From the NCBI GenBank assembly GCA_019347575.1, contig JAHWKY010000029.1, forward strand, positions 1-62,438: 62,438 nucleotides of DNA. The letters are read 5' to 3'. Origin of the DNA: Actinomycetota bacterium (lineage in GTDB: Bacteria > Actinomycetota > Nitriliruptoria > Nitriliruptorales > Nitriliruptoraceae). The notes under the pieces were generated by a model. It saw nothing but the letters and a program-made list of their open reading frames with translations. It was not told where the DNA came from and made no database searches. How positions within the stretch are numbered: position 1 is the first letter of the stretch; each line of letters begins with the position of its first letter. The position numbers and the translations under genes were made by a program. Shown here in pieces: positions 9,922-18,545 of this stretch.

Positions 9922-11388
9922 TTAGCTGCCCCACCCGAACAGGCGCCGCTTCTTACCCTGATCCTCGCTGGGTTCGGGCGGGGTCTTCGACACCCGCCGG
10001 CGCGGCGGTTCAGCCTCGTCGTCATCGTTCTCTTCGTCCTCGAGCGTCAGCCGGGACAGCTCACGGAGCAGCTCGGAGACCTGCGCCGCGCTACGCGGTG
10101 CAGACGGCTCGCTCGGTTCGGTCGGCGCCTCAGCCTCCGGCGCTTCCTCGGCTGGCTCCTCGGCGGGGGCTGGCTCCTCGGAGGCTGGCTCGTCGGCGGG
10201 TTCGGACGTCGCCGCTGCGCTCTCGGCGACGGTCGGCTCCGGCTCGGCGGCGGCGACGTCCTCGAGGTCGTCGAGCTGGTCGAAGTCGTCCTCGCCCACC
10301 TCGGCGAACAGATCCTCGAAGCCCTCGCTCAGCTCGACGTCGCTGGCCATGGCGGGCTGGGGCCCGGGTTCCTCGACTCGCTCGGGTGCGCCGACCTCTG
10401 GCGGTGCGGGCTCGGGCTCGACGGCCTGCTCGGGTTGGGCGATCTCGGGCAGATCGGTCGGCACCCACGGTTCCGGTTCCTCGGGCTCCGCAGCCGACGC
10501 CGCGGGCCGGTCGGGCTCGGGGCGGTATGGAGGCGGGGCGAGAGCTTCCTCGAGCGCGGCCCCGATGTCGAAGTCCTCCGGTGGCTCGACGTCCTCCGCG
10601 GACTCGAGCTCGACCTCGAGGTCGCCGGCGGAGGCCTCGACTGCCGCGCGCTGGAGCTCCTCCTGGGTGTCCACGTCGTCGTCGGGGAGGATCTCGACGG
10701 CGCCGAGGAGGGTGAGCCCGTAGACGATCCGTGCGGCCTCGAACTCGCTGTAGCCGAGGTCCGCCGCCAGCTCGCGGACGGAGCGGGTGCCGTCGATGCT
10801 CGCGAGCACGGCGAACTCGTCAGGTTCCAGACTGGTCGACATCCCGCCCCTCCCCGTCACGTGGTCGGGGACCGCGTCGAGGTCGGGGATGACGTGCTGG
10901 ACCTGGTCCCACTCGCTCTGACGTCGCGCGACCGCGACCAGGAGCTGCGCCACGGGGATGTCGACAGGCAGGCTCTCGGCCACGGCGTCGCCAGCGTGGA
11001 ACGAGTAGACCCCGCGCTCCCACCTGAGGATGTCGAGGAGGGCGTCGAGGATCTGCTCCTGGACGAACACCCGTATCACGTCCTGCGTGACCAGTCCCTC
11101 GTCGACCAGGAGCGCCCCGAGCTTGGTGCGCCGGTCGGTGCGGCGCTGACGCTCGAGCGTCTGTTCGAGCTGTTCAGCCGTGACGAAGTCCGCGTTGACC
11201 AGTCGGGATCCCAACTGTGCACGGGGCGCCGGCGACATCGCCCAGTAGACGAACCCGCTCCGGAAGAAGATGCGTGCGGTGCCGAGCTCGGACTCGATCT
11301 CGAGCGCTCCGGTGGCGTGTGCGTCCGATAGCCCCCGGCACAGGTCGGGGACGGAGCTGTCGGACAAGTGGCCACGCATGCCAGCCAT
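9922..11388 (-). CDS. DUF4388/PATAN-domain protein with acidic Pro/Glu-rich tail
   Basis: About 488 residues from the ATG at 11388; a TTG at 11427 would add 13. The N-terminal half (RGHLSDSSVPDL, then GTARIFFRSGFVYWA) matches the DUF4388 or PATAN type seen in response-regulator-linked and polarity proteins, followed by winged-helix-like segments with the repeated pattern LG-LLVDEGLVT. The C-terminal half is a low-complexity run rich in Glu, Pro and Ala, ending in the basic sequence KKRRLFGWGS. The function is unknown; a scaffold or signalling role is inferred from the architecture. Neither start has a clear ribosome-binding site. Confidence 0.75.
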   Translation of the reverse strand: MAGMRGHLSDSSVPDLCRGLSDAHATGALEIESELGTARIFFRSGFVYWAMSPAPRAQLGSRLVNADFVTAEQLEQTLERQRRTDRRTKLGALLVDEGLVTQDVIRVFVQEQILDALLDILRWERGVYSFHAGDAVAESLPVDIPVAQLLVAVARRQSEWDQVQHVIPDLDAVPDHVTGRGGMSTSLEPDEFAVLASIDGTRSVRELAADLGYSEFEAARIVYGLTLLGAVEILPDDDVDTQEELQRAAVEASAGDLEVELESAEDVEPPEDFDIGAALEEALAPPPYRPEPDRPAASAAEPEEPEPWVPTDLPEIAQPEQAVEPEPAPPEVGAPERVEEPGPQPAMASDVELSEGFEDLFAEVGEDDFDQLDDLEDVAAAEPEPTVAESAAATSEPADEPASEEPAPAEEPAEEAPEAEAPTEPSEPSAPRSAAQVSELLRELSRLTLEDEENDDDEAEPPRRRVSKTPPEPSEDQGKKRRLFGWGS

Positions 11389-11478
11389 CGTACTGGGAGG
11401 GGTCACCGGCTGTGGCTGGCCGGACAACCGCCAGGACGCACGGCGCTACCGTGATAGGTCCGCCGCCGGAGGAGAGAC

Positions 11479-12330
11479 GTGGAGGCTCCAACGACCGTCG
11501 CAGGGAGGCCGCTGATCATCACGGTCGCCCCGACCGGTGCCGAGCTGGCGCCCGATGCCCACCCCGCTCTGCCGACGACACCGGAGGCGATCGTCGAGAC
11601 CGCGGTGGAGTGCGAGGAGGCCGGTGCCCGCGTCGTGCACGTACACGCGCGCGATGGCGAGGGGCGGTCGACGATGGACGTCGGGGTGTTCCGTGAGGTG
11701 CTTGCGGGACTGCGGGACCGCACCGAACTGGTCGTGCAGTTCACCACGGGCGGAGCCGTCGGGGACCCCGACGACGCCCGGCTGTCCCCTCTCGATCTGC
11801 GTCCGGACATGGCGTCGCTGACGTGTGGGTCGGTCAACTTCGGCGACGAGGTCTTCCTGAACCCGTTCCCGCTGATGCGCCGGCTCTACGAGCGCATGGC
11901 TGAGCTCGGGGTCCTGCCCGAGCTCGAGCTGTTCGATGCCGGTCACCTCGTCAACGGCCGACGGCTCGTCGGTGACGAGCCGACCCACCACGTCCACTGC
12001 GACCTCGTTCTCGGTGTGCCCGGTGGGTTGACGGGTACCGTGACGGACGTCGTGGACCTCGTGGAACGGATCCCCTCAGGGTGGACGTTCAGTGCCACGG
12101 GGATCGGGCGCGCCCACCTCACGGTGACCGCGGCCGCTCTCGCCCTCGGCGGTCACGTCAGGACCGGTTTCGAGGACGTGGTCCACTACGGCCCGGGGCG
12201 GCACGCGCGCGACAACGCCGAACTGGTGCAGCGGGTCGTGCGTCTGGGCGACGAGCTCGGTCGTCCCCTGGCCACCGCCGCGGAGACGCGCTCGATCCTC
12301 GGGCTATCGTCGGTCGCGAACGCAGCGTGA
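11479..12330 (+). CDS. Beta-keto acid cleavage enzyme (BKACE, DUF849)
   Basis: A 283-residue TIM-barrel protein. HVHARD at residues 54-59 provides the two zinc-binding His residues of the BKACE family, and LFDAGHL and VTAAALALGGHVRTGFED are later family motifs. Characterised members condense a beta-keto acid with acetyl-CoA and split it, for example 3-keto-5-aminohexanoate in lysine fermentation. The substrate here cannot be read from sequence, and there is no lysine-fermentation cluster around it. The GTG start has a strong GGAGGAGAG site upstream. Confidence 0.85.
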   Translation: MEAPTTVAGRPLIITVAPTGAELAPDAHPALPTTPEAIVETAVECEEAGARVVHVHARDGEGRSTMDVGVFREVLAGLRDRTELVVQFTTGGAVGDPDDARLSPLDLRPDMASLTCGSVNFGDEVFLNPFPLMRRLYERMAELGVLPELELFDAGHLVNGRRLVGDEPTHHVHCDLVLGVPGGLTGTVTDVVDLVERIPSGWTFSATGIGRAHLTVTAAALALGGHVRTGFEDVVHYGPGRHARDNAELVQRVVRLGDELGRPLATAAETRSILGLSSVANAA

Positions 12331-12401
12331 CCGGCTGACCGTTCCACGAAGTGGGGCTTGAGGAGACACCTTCCACTGCCGAAGAACCGAGAGGGGGAAC
12401 G

Positions 12402-12977
12402 ATGGACGAGGAGGACACCGACATGACCGCGGAGAACGTGAGCAGGCGTCGGCTCGACCGCGTGATGGATGAGGACTACCTCGTGGGGTTGTCCGAGCGT
12501 CGCACGGACGAGATCCGCCGGATGCGGGATGAGTGCGAGGAGGAGGAGAGCGGGATCTCCTACGCGCGCCGTCTCCTGCAGGGCAAGCTCGACATCCTGC
12601 GTGCGGAGCTCCTGCGGCGCCGCGATGCCGGGAGTGAACGGGCCGCGTCGGTGCTCGAGTCCCTCCCGAGCCTGCTCAGCGATGACGGACCCACCACCTC
12701 CCCCGTCCGGGCGCGGGTGCCCCGTTTCCTCGTCCCTCCCTCGGTCCAGCACCACCGGAGGGAGGTCGAGCGGGTCGCCGACGACGACGTGCTGGCGACC
12801 ATGGGGAAGCGCGAGGATGACGAACTTGCCGAGATCGTCGAGTCCCTGTCGGCGAAGGAGCGCGAGCTGTCCGATCTACGGCGGGGGTTGCTGGACCGCA
12901 TCGACCGTCTCCAGGACGAACTGGCCGGTCGCTACAAGCTCGGGACGGCGGACGTCGCCGAGCTGCTGGGAGGCTGA
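12402..12977 (+). CDS. rsiG: RsiG-like c-di-GMP-responsive anti-sigma factor
   Basis: A 191-residue helical, highly charged protein. It contains the RsiG signature E-x3-S-x2-R-x3-Q-x3-D exactly at E49, S53, R56, Q60 and D64, and a second copy at E153, S157, R160, L164 and D168 in which Gln is replaced by Leu. In Streptomyces, RsiG is an antiparallel coiled coil that sequesters the sigma factor WhiG when two such motifs bind a c-di-GMP dimer. The region between the motifs (about 85-145) could form the loop. The start is the ATG at 12402 with GAGGGGG upstream; an earlier GTG at 12351 has no ribosome site. A receiver and an HD-GYP phosphodiesterase follow, which supports a c-di-GMP role. Its partner sigma factor is not in the window. 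Confidence 0.8.
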   Translation: MDEEDTDMTAENVSRRRLDRVMDEDYLVGLSERRTDEIRRMRDECEEEESGISYARRLLQGKLDILRAELLRRRDAGSERAASVLESLPSLLSDDGPTTSPVRARVPRFLVPPSVQHHRREVERVADDDVLATMGKREDDELAEIVESLSAKERELSDLRRGLLDRIDRLQDELAGRYKLGTADVAELLGG

Positions 12978-12991
12978 TCCACCGACCGGAG

Positions 12992-13099
12992 GTGCTCAAG
13001 CAGGCCGGAGGCCGGTAGCACGACCCGGAGGTGCTCAAGCAGGCCGGAGGCCGGTAGCACGACCCGGAGGTGCTCAAGCAGGCCGGAGGCCGGTAGCAC
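12992..13099 (+). repeat. Tandem triplet of a covarying hairpin repeat (locus 1)
   Basis: Three identical 30-base elements at 12992-13021, 13031-13060 and 13070-13099, in a 39-base period. Each reads GTGCT, CAAGCA, GGCC, GGA, GGCC, GGT, AGCAC: a 5-bp outer stem, an asymmetric internal loop (six bases against three), a 4-bp inner stem and a GGA loop. The array lies between the rsiG-like gene and the receiver gene, ending about 30 bases before the AAGGAGG site of the latter. There is no T-tract, so it is not a standard terminator. Confidence 0.9.
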
Positions 13100-13139
13100 G
13101 ACGGGCCAGTCGTACACTCACGAGCCGAAGGAGGGAGCG

Positions 13140-13520
13140 TTGTCGCACCGGGTCCTCGTCGCCGATGACGACAACGTGACCCTCGACGTGCTCAGGGCCA
13201 TCCTCGACCTCGACGAGTTCGAGGTCGAGACCGCCGCCGACGGCACCGAGGCGCTGGAACGTGCGCGGACCGTTCGCTTCGATGTCGTCGTCCTCGACGT
13301 CATGATGCCCGGGCTCAACGGCTTCGAGGTCTGCCGCGCTCTCAAGGACGACCCCGCGACCGCCTCGGTACCGGTCGTGCTCCTCACCGCGCGAGACCGT
13401 GAGGAGGACCGCGCTGAGGGGATCGCGGCGGGCTGTGACGCCTACCTGACCAAGCCCTTCTCGCCCCTGCACCTCATCGAGGTCCTCTCCGAGCTCGGCC
13501 TGGACCGGAGCGGTACCTGA
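13140..13520 (+). CDS. Stand-alone receiver-domain response regulator
   Basis: A 126-residue CheY-like receiver with no output domain. The acidic pocket VADDDN is near residue 10, the phospho-acceptor Asp is in VVVLDVMMPG near residue 52, and the conserved Lys is in TKPF near residue 104. The TTG start has AAGGAGGGA upstream. Its TGA stop overlaps the ATG of the HD-GYP gene by one base, so the pair behaves like a split RpfG, in which receiver and HD-GYP are normally one chain. No histidine kinase lies nearby. Confidence 0.9.
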   Translation: MSHRVLVADDDNVTLDVLRAILDLDEFEVETAADGTEALERARTVRFDVVVLDVMMPGLNGFEVCRALKDDPATASVPVVLLTARDREEDRAEGIAAGCDAYLTKPFSPLHLIEVLSELGLDRSGT

Positions 13521-14254
13521 TGGACCCGAGCCAGGTCGAGGACCTCGACCGGATGCAGCGCCAGCTCGTCGTGTTCGCCCAGGAGCTGAACGAGGTCTAC
13601 TCACGCGAGCGGGCTCGGCGTGAGGAGGCCGAGGCGGCCCTAACCGAGCTGCGGCACTCGTACCTCTCGATGGTCAAGACACTCGCGCTGGTGTGTGAGA
13701 TGAAGGACAACTACACCCGCCACCACCTCGATCGGACGTTCCAGTACGCGGTCGCGTTGACGCGGCGGACGGCCCCGGACTTCAGCAGCGAGGCCGCCGT
13801 GCAGTACGGGTTCCTGCTGCACGACATCGGCAAGGTCGGGATCCCGGACGCCATCCTCAACAAGCCCGGTCCACTCGACGACGACGAGTGGAAGGTCATG
13901 CGGACGCATCCGCTCATCGGCCTGCAACTCGTCGCCCCCATCAAGTTCCTCGGCGAGGCGGTGCAGATCATCAAGTCCCACCACGAGCGTTGGGACGGCA
14001 AGGGCTACCCCGAGGGACGCGCCGGCGAGGACATCTACCTCCCGGCGAGGGTGTTCTCGATAGTGGACACCTTCGATGCCATGACCTCCGATCGCCCGTA
14101 CCGCAAGGGACTGCCCGTTCACGTCGCGATGGAGGAGATCGAGCGCAACGGTGGCACCCAGTTCGATCCCGACCTGGCGCGTGAGTTCCTCGTGCTGTGC
14201 GATGAGCTGCGGCTGACCGAGGGCGGACCGTCCGGGCTGACCCTCGTCAAGTGA
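13520..14254 (+). CDS. HD-GYP c-di-GMP phosphodiesterase
   Basis: A 244-residue protein. The first 50 residues form a charged coiled coil, followed by the HD-GYP domain: LLHDIGKVGIPDAILNKPG contains the HD pair and downstream Lys, and HHERWDGKGYPEG contains the GYP signature. All the motif residues expected for metal-dependent hydrolysis of c-di-GMP are present. Translational coupling to the receiver (TGATG) suggests that phosphorylation of the receiver controls this enzyme in trans. With the RsiG-like gene just upstream, the product could set the c-di-GMP level that arms the anti-sigma factor. The next gene starts with a 4-base GTGA overlap. Confidence 0.9.
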   Translation: MDPSQVEDLDRMQRQLVVFAQELNEVYSRERARREEAEAALTELRHSYLSMVKTLALVCEMKDNYTRHHLDRTFQYAVALTRRTAPDFSSEAAVQYGFLLHDIGKVGIPDAILNKPGPLDDDEWKVMRTHPLIGLQLVAPIKFLGEAVQIIKSHHERWDGKGYPEGRAGEDIYLPARVFSIVDTFDAMTSDRPYRKGLPVHVAMEEIERNGGTQFDPDLAREFLVLCDELRLTEGGPSGLTLVK

Positions 14255-15234
14255 CCGCATCGGTCCTCGTCGAGACCACCCGCACCGACATCCACACGGC
14301 AGTCGAGTCCGTGGAGTCCCGGTTCCACGGGCACGTCGTCGTGACGGGCGGGGACGGGGGCACCATCGCGGCGCTCGGGGAAGCCGAGCGGCCCACGTTC
14401 ATCCGCTCGGCTGCCAAGCCGTTCCAGGCGGCGGCGTGCCTGGACCTGCTTCGCGGTGTGGTCGCCGACCTCAGCTCCGAGCTCGTCGCCGTGGGATGGT
14501 CCTCTCACCGGGCGGAACCGGCGCACGTCGAGGCCGTGGCTCGACTGTGCGACCTCGCTCAGCTCGATCCTCGGGACCTCACCTGCCCTCCAGCCCGCCC
14601 CGCCGACGATCCCGCGGCTCCGCTCGCTCCGATCCACCACAACTGCTCCGGCAAGCACGCGTTGTTCGCGGTCACGGGTCGCCGCCTCGGGATCGGGCGC
14701 GACGAGCTCCTCGACCCAGCAGGGGCGCTGCAGACGCACGTGCTCGATCGGCTCCAACGTGACATCGGCCACGCGACCGCCGTCGCGGTCGACGGGTGTG
14801 GCGCACCGGCGGTGGAGGTCCCGCTGCGCGCCCTCGCGGCCGCGTACGGTCGGGTGAGCATGGCGTCGGGAACCCTGGGGGAGGTCGTCGCGGCGGGGCG
14901 CGCGCACCCCCATCTCGTCGGAGGTCGAGGACGCATCGAGACGGCCCTGTTGGCGCACGACGTCGTGGCGAAGGTCGGCGCCGAAGGGGTCTACGGCATC
15001 GGTCACGGGGGCGTCGGGATAGCGGTCAAGGTCGAGTCCGGCGTCGTGGAGGCCGCCGCAGTCACGGCGCACCACCTCGTCAGCAGCCTGGGCTGGTATC
15101 CCGCTGATGCGTGGTCACCGGACCCGATCATCGGCGGCGGACGTCCGACCGGTCGCTGGCGTGCTGCCCCAGACCTGATCGCGTTCGCCGAGACCCTCGC
15201 GTCCCGGGTGGGTTCGGTCCGCAAGGGCGGGTAG
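14251..15234 (+). CDS. L-asparaginase, asparaginase_II (PF06089) family
   Basis: A 327-residue protein of the thermolabile asparaginase family first described in Rhizobium etli. The motifs RSAAKPFQA (about residues 51-59) and HHNCSGKHA (about 130-138) are characteristic, and GIGHGGVGIAVKVE lies near the C-terminus. It hydrolyses asparagine to aspartate and ammonia, probably in the cytoplasm as no signal peptide is visible. The start overlaps the HD-GYP stop by 4 bases, so it is the last gene of that transcript; no functional link is obvious. Confidence 0.85.
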   Translation: MTASVLVETTRTDIHTAVESVESRFHGHVVVTGGDGGTIAALGEAERPTFIRSAAKPFQAAACLDLLRGVVADLSSELVAVGWSSHRAEPAHVEAVARLCDLAQLDPRDLTCPPARPADDPAAPLAPIHHNCSGKHALFAVTGRRLGIGRDELLDPAGALQTHVLDRLQRDIGHATAVAVDGCGAPAVEVPLRALAAAYGRVSMASGTLGEVVAAGRAHPHLVGGRGRIETALLAHDVVAKVGAEGVYGIGHGGVGIAVKVESGVVEAAAVTAHHLVSSLGWYPADAWSPDPIIGGGRPTGRWRAAPDLIAFAETLASRVGSVRKGG

Positions 15235-15287
15235 GTCAGCACCACGTTGGGTAGCCTCGCACGGCCGAGTCCGAGCGAGGAGCGACC

Positions 15288-15794
15288 GTGGCCGACGCCG
15301 CCGGGGACGACCGGACCTCCGAGTCCGGCGGTCCCTCGCGCCTGCGCGACCTCGGGTCGTACATCCGTGACCAGCGCAACCGCGCCCAACTGTCGCTGCG
15401 CAACCTCGCGAAGCTGGCCGGCGTGTCCAACCCCTACCTGTCGCAGATCGAACGCGGGCTGCGCAAGCCCTCGGCCGAGATCCTGCAGGCCATCGCCAAG
15501 GCCCTACGCATCTCGGCGGAGACGCTGTACGTCAAGGCAGGCATCCTCGAGGAGCGGGGCGACGAACTCGATGTCGAGGCGGCGCTGGCGCTCGACGGCC
15601 ACCTCACCGACGCACAGAAGCAGGCGCTCATCGAGATGTACCGCTCGTTCCGCCAGCTCGTCGAGCTCCGCGGTGACGACGAGGAGGCGGGTGGGCTCCG
15701 AGGGCTCGTCGAGCGTCTCACGACGACCGGTGACGATCGCGAGGACGACGAGCCCGACACCGCTCCAGACGAGGCCTCCGAGGGCACCGCCTGA
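15288..15794 (+). CDS. Xre-family HTH transcriptional regulator
   Basis: A 168-residue protein with a canonical Cro/C1 helix-turn-helix at about residues 22-78 (LSLRNLAKLAGVSNPYLSQ, then ERGLRKPSAEILQAIAKAL). The rest is an acidic helical region with no known ligand domain. The GTG start has GCGAGGAG upstream, and a TAGCCT -10 element lies about 35 bases before it. It is the sort of small regulator that actinobacteria use for housekeeping control; its target cannot be deduced from the adjacent acetyltransferase and mshA. Confidence 0.88.
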   Translation: MADAAGDDRTSESGGPSRLRDLGSYIRDQRNRAQLSLRNLAKLAGVSNPYLSQIERGLRKPSAEILQAIAKALRISAETLYVKAGILEERGDELDVEAALALDGHLTDAQKQALIEMYRSFRQLVELRGDDEEAGGLRGLVERLTTTGDDREDDEPDTAPDEASEGTA

Positions 15795-15827
15795 GGGAGC
15801 GTCAGCTGTCACGAGCAGGAGCCACAG

Positions 15828-16844
15828 TTGCTCGACATCCGCTCGGTCGACGGCGTTCCCGACGCACGTGAGCTGACCACGTGGAGCGAGCTCGTCGCTG
15901 TGGATCCGGACGCCACGATCTTCCACACCCCCCGCTTCCTGAGGGCGTGGTCGGCGGTCCTCGGTGATCGCGTGGAACCACGGCTCAAGTGGCTCTCGCG
16001 GGATGGCGCTGTCGTCGGAGTCGTGCCGGAGGAGCTGGAGGACGTCGGCTCATCCGATCGACCCGTCCGTGAGCTGCGGTTCCTCGGCGGTACCGAGGTC
16101 ACCGACTACGTCGGCCCAGTGGCCGTGCCCGCCGACCGTGGGGCGGTCGCGCAGGCCTGGACCGCATCGCTGCTCGACGACCCCGCCTGGGACCGCGTCG
16201 TCGCAGCCGGCCTACCGGAGGACACGGGCTGGGCTTCCCTGATCGAGCAGCATGCCCGGTCGGTCGGCCTGTCGGTGCAGACCGAGACGGAGGACGTCTG
16301 TCCCCGCGTTGACATCGCGGACGGGCCCGACGCCTGGCTCGATTCCCTCGGCTCCAAGGAGCGGCACGAGCTGCAGCGCAAGGCGCGCAAGCTCGCCCGT
16401 GAGCTGGGTGGACTCGAGGTCGTGACCGCCCCGCCCGACGATGCGCTCGGGGCGCTCGGGTCGTTCCTCGATCTGGCCTCCCAGGCGAGCGGAGCCAAGG
16501 GTCGGTTCTTCGTGGACGACCGGATGCGCCGCTTCTTCGGGGCGCTCGTCGAGGAGTTCGCCCCGGACGGCACGCTGCGCATCGACCGGCTCGTCGTCGC
16601 CGGCCAGACCGCCGCTGCCACCGTGTCGCTGCTCCACCGTGGCGTGTTCAGCCTCTACAACTCGTCTTTCGACCAGGGATTGGGAACGTACGCCCCTGGC
16701 ATGGTGTTGGTCACGGAGCTCGTCCAGGACGCTGCCCGCAGTGGCTGCGCCACGTTCGACCTCTTGCGCGGCGACGAGCCCTACAAGTACCGGTTCGGTG
16801 CGACCGAGCGTCGGCTCGTCCGCCTGACCCTGACGAGGAGTTGA
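15828..16844 (+). CDS. BioF2/CelD-type GNAT acetyltransferase
   Basis: A 338-residue protein of the FemAB/CelD-like GNAT group: a tandem acyltransferase fold with the central basic helix KERHELQRKARKLAREL and a C-terminal FDLLRGDEPYKYRFG stretch that is typical of the BioF2-like domain. Such enzymes modify cell-wall or exopolysaccharide precursors. The TTG start follows CAGGAG. The stop is only 4 bases from the start of mshA, which suggests one transcript, but no role in mycothiol synthesis is known for this family. Confidence 0.75.
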   Translation: MLDIRSVDGVPDARELTTWSELVAVDPDATIFHTPRFLRAWSAVLGDRVEPRLKWLSRDGAVVGVVPEELEDVGSSDRPVRELRFLGGTEVTDYVGPVAVPADRGAVAQAWTASLLDDPAWDRVVAAGLPEDTGWASLIEQHARSVGLSVQTETEDVCPRVDIADGPDAWLDSLGSKERHELQRKARKLARELGGLEVVTAPPDDALGALGSFLDLASQASGAKGRFFVDDRMRRFFGALVEEFAPDGTLRIDRLVVAGQTAAATVSLLHRGVFSLYNSSFDQGLGTYAPGMVLVTELVQDAARSGCATFDLLRGDEPYKYRFGATERRLVRLTLTRS

Positions 16845-16848
16845 CGGC

Positions 16849-18060
16849 TTGGTGCGCCACGTCGGACTGATCACGGTCCACACGAGTCCGCTGGCCCAAC
16901 CAGGGACGGGCGACGGTGGCGGCCTGAACGTCTACGTCCTCGAGGTCGCGCGTGATCTGGCGCAGCGCGGTATCGAGGTCGACGTGTTCACGCGCGCGGT
17001 CACCCCGTCGGCGCCACCGCGCGTCGAGGTCGAGACCGGGGTCCGCGTCCACCACGTCGTGGCGGGCCCGACGCGGCCCCTCCTCAAGGAGGAGTTGCAC
17101 GCGTTCGTGCCCGAGTTCGCACGCGCGGTACTCCGACGTCCCGAGTCCGCCGAACTCGACATCATCCACAGCCACTACTGGCTGTCGGGCTGGGTGGGTC
17201 GCCACGTCGGGACGCACCTAGGCATCCCCCTCGTTCACACCTTCCACACGCTCGGGGTCGTGAAGAACGCGGCGCTCGCCGACTTCGACGTGCCCGAACC
17301 TCCGGCGCGTCTCGACTACGAACGTCGCCTCGCCGCCGAGGCCGACCACCTCGTGGCGTTGACGTGCGGCGAGGCGCGGCTGCTCCACCGCACCTTCGGG
17401 ACGTCAGGCGCGCGCATCAGCGTCGTCCCTGCCGGCGTCGATCTCGACCTTTTCCAGCCCCAGGCCGAAGAGCGTGGCGATGACCCCGAGCCACGGCTGC
17501 TGTTCGTCGGACGACTCCAGCCGATCAAGGCTCCGGACGTGGCCGTGCGTACGCTCGCGGAGCTCCACCGGACCCACCCGCGCACACGCCTGCGCATCAT
17601 CGGGGGGGTCTCGGGGACCGGAGCGGGACGCAGCGGACCGGACCAGCTGCTCGCCCTCGCGAAGCGCCTGGGCGTGAGCGAGCACGTCGAGGTGCACCCG
17701 GCGCGGCCACAGGCGCAACTCGCCGCGGTGTACCGCGAGGCGGACGTCGTCGTCGTCCCCAGTCGCAGCGAGAGCTTCAGTCTGGTGGCGCTCGAAGCCC
17801 AGGCATCGGGCACGCCCGTGGTCGCCGCTCACGTCGGCGGACTCGCGGATGTCGTTCGGGGCGGATCGCTCGTGAGCGGGCACGACCCGGTCGCTCACGC
17901 CGATGCCGTCCGCCGGTTCCTCGACGACGCGGAGCTGACGCGAGCTACCGGGCTCCGCGGCCGGGCCCACGCTCAGCGGTTCTCGTGGCAGGGCGTCGTC
18001 GACGGACTCCTCGAGGTCTACGCTCGTGCACGTCAGCCTGCTCTTCGCGCCGCCGGTTGA
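16849..18060 (+). CDS. mshA: D-inositol-3-phosphate glycosyltransferase MshA
   Basis: A 403-residue GT4 (GT-B fold) glycosyltransferase. The N-terminal motif HTSPLAQPGTGDGGG is the MshA hallmark, and the C-terminal SRSESFSLVALEA carries the ExxxxxxxE nucleotide-sugar motif. It transfers GlcNAc from UDP-GlcNAc to inositol 3-phosphate, the first step of mycothiol synthesis. The next gene is the YbjN-like protein that also follows mshA in mycobacteria, which supports orthology. The TTG start at 16849 lies eight bases after GAGGAG; the GTG at 16852 is an alternative. Confidence 0.9.
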   Translation: MVRHVGLITVHTSPLAQPGTGDGGGLNVYVLEVARDLAQRGIEVDVFTRAVTPSAPPRVEVETGVRVHHVVAGPTRPLLKEELHAFVPEFARAVLRRPESAELDIIHSHYWLSGWVGRHVGTHLGIPLVHTFHTLGVVKNAALADFDVPEPPARLDYERRLAAEADHLVALTCGEARLLHRTFGTSGARISVVPAGVDLDLFQPQAEERGDDPEPRLLFVGRLQPIKAPDVAVRTLAELHRTHPRTRLRIIGGVSGTGAGRSGPDQLLALAKRLGVSEHVEVHPARPQAQLAAVYREADVVVVPSRSESFSLVALEAQASGTPVVAAHVGGLADVVRGGSLVSGHDPVAHADAVRRFLDDAELTRATGLRGRAHAQRFSWQGVVDGLLEVYARARQPALRAAG

Positions 18061-18071
18061 GGAACGCCACG

Positions 18072-18545
18072 GTGGACCCTGAACGCGCCCGCGAGGTCCT
18101 GCTCGGCGCACTCGACGATGCCGGACTCGAGACGGAGGATGTGGGCGACGACCGTTGGATGACGATGCTGTCGGGGCAGTGGAAGCGGACGATCCCGGTG
18201 ATGCTGCACCTCGGCGAGCGCACGTTGCGTGTGACATCGCTGTTCTGCGCCGACCCTGATCAGGGGCACGAGGAGGTCTACCGCATCCTCCTGCGGCGCA
18301 ACCAGCGCACGCACGGTGTGCACTTCGCGCTGGATGACGAGGGCGACGTGATCCTCACCGGGGGGATCGCGCTGGATGCCCTCGACGAGGAGGCCGTGGA
18401 CCACCTGCTGGGAGCCGTCCTCGCGACCGCTGACGAGACCTACAACCAGGTTCTACGTGCCGGTTTCGCGGACTACATCGACCGCGAACAGAGGTGGCGC
18501 GCCGCCAACGAGCTCCCGGCCAACCCCGTGTCCGAGGCCCCTTGA
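18072..18545 (+). CDS. YbjN-domain protein
   Basis: A 157-residue acidic cytoplasmic protein of the YbjN (type III secretion chaperone-like) fold: RWMTMLSGQWKRTIPV, then VYRILLRRNQRTHGVHFALDD and GGIALDALDEEAVDHLLG. The function is unknown; in other actinobacteria a homologue sits directly after mshA, as here, with 11 bases between the genes. The start is the GTG at 18072 with GAGGAAC upstream. Downstream the plus strand continues to the LPxTG gene after a 131-base leader. Confidence 0.8.
   Translation: MDPERAREVLLGALDDAGLETEDVGDDRWMTMLSGQWKRTIPVMLHLGERTLRVTSLFCADPDQGHEEVYRILLRRNQRTHGVHFALDDEGDVILTGGIALDALDEEAVDHLLGAVLATADETYNQVLRAGFADYIDREQRWRAANELPANPVSEAP

Noticed and set aside
12984-13101. 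Three 39-base tandem units as a CRISPR array
   Set aside because: The units are identical over their whole length, so there are no unique spacers; no cas gene is nearby, and the same element occurs at five other loci.
12932-13117. Peptides encoded through the hairpin repeats (for example VLPASGLLEHL)
   Set aside because: The frame exists only because the repeat has no stop in that phase; there is no ribosome site, and other loci give different phases and stops.
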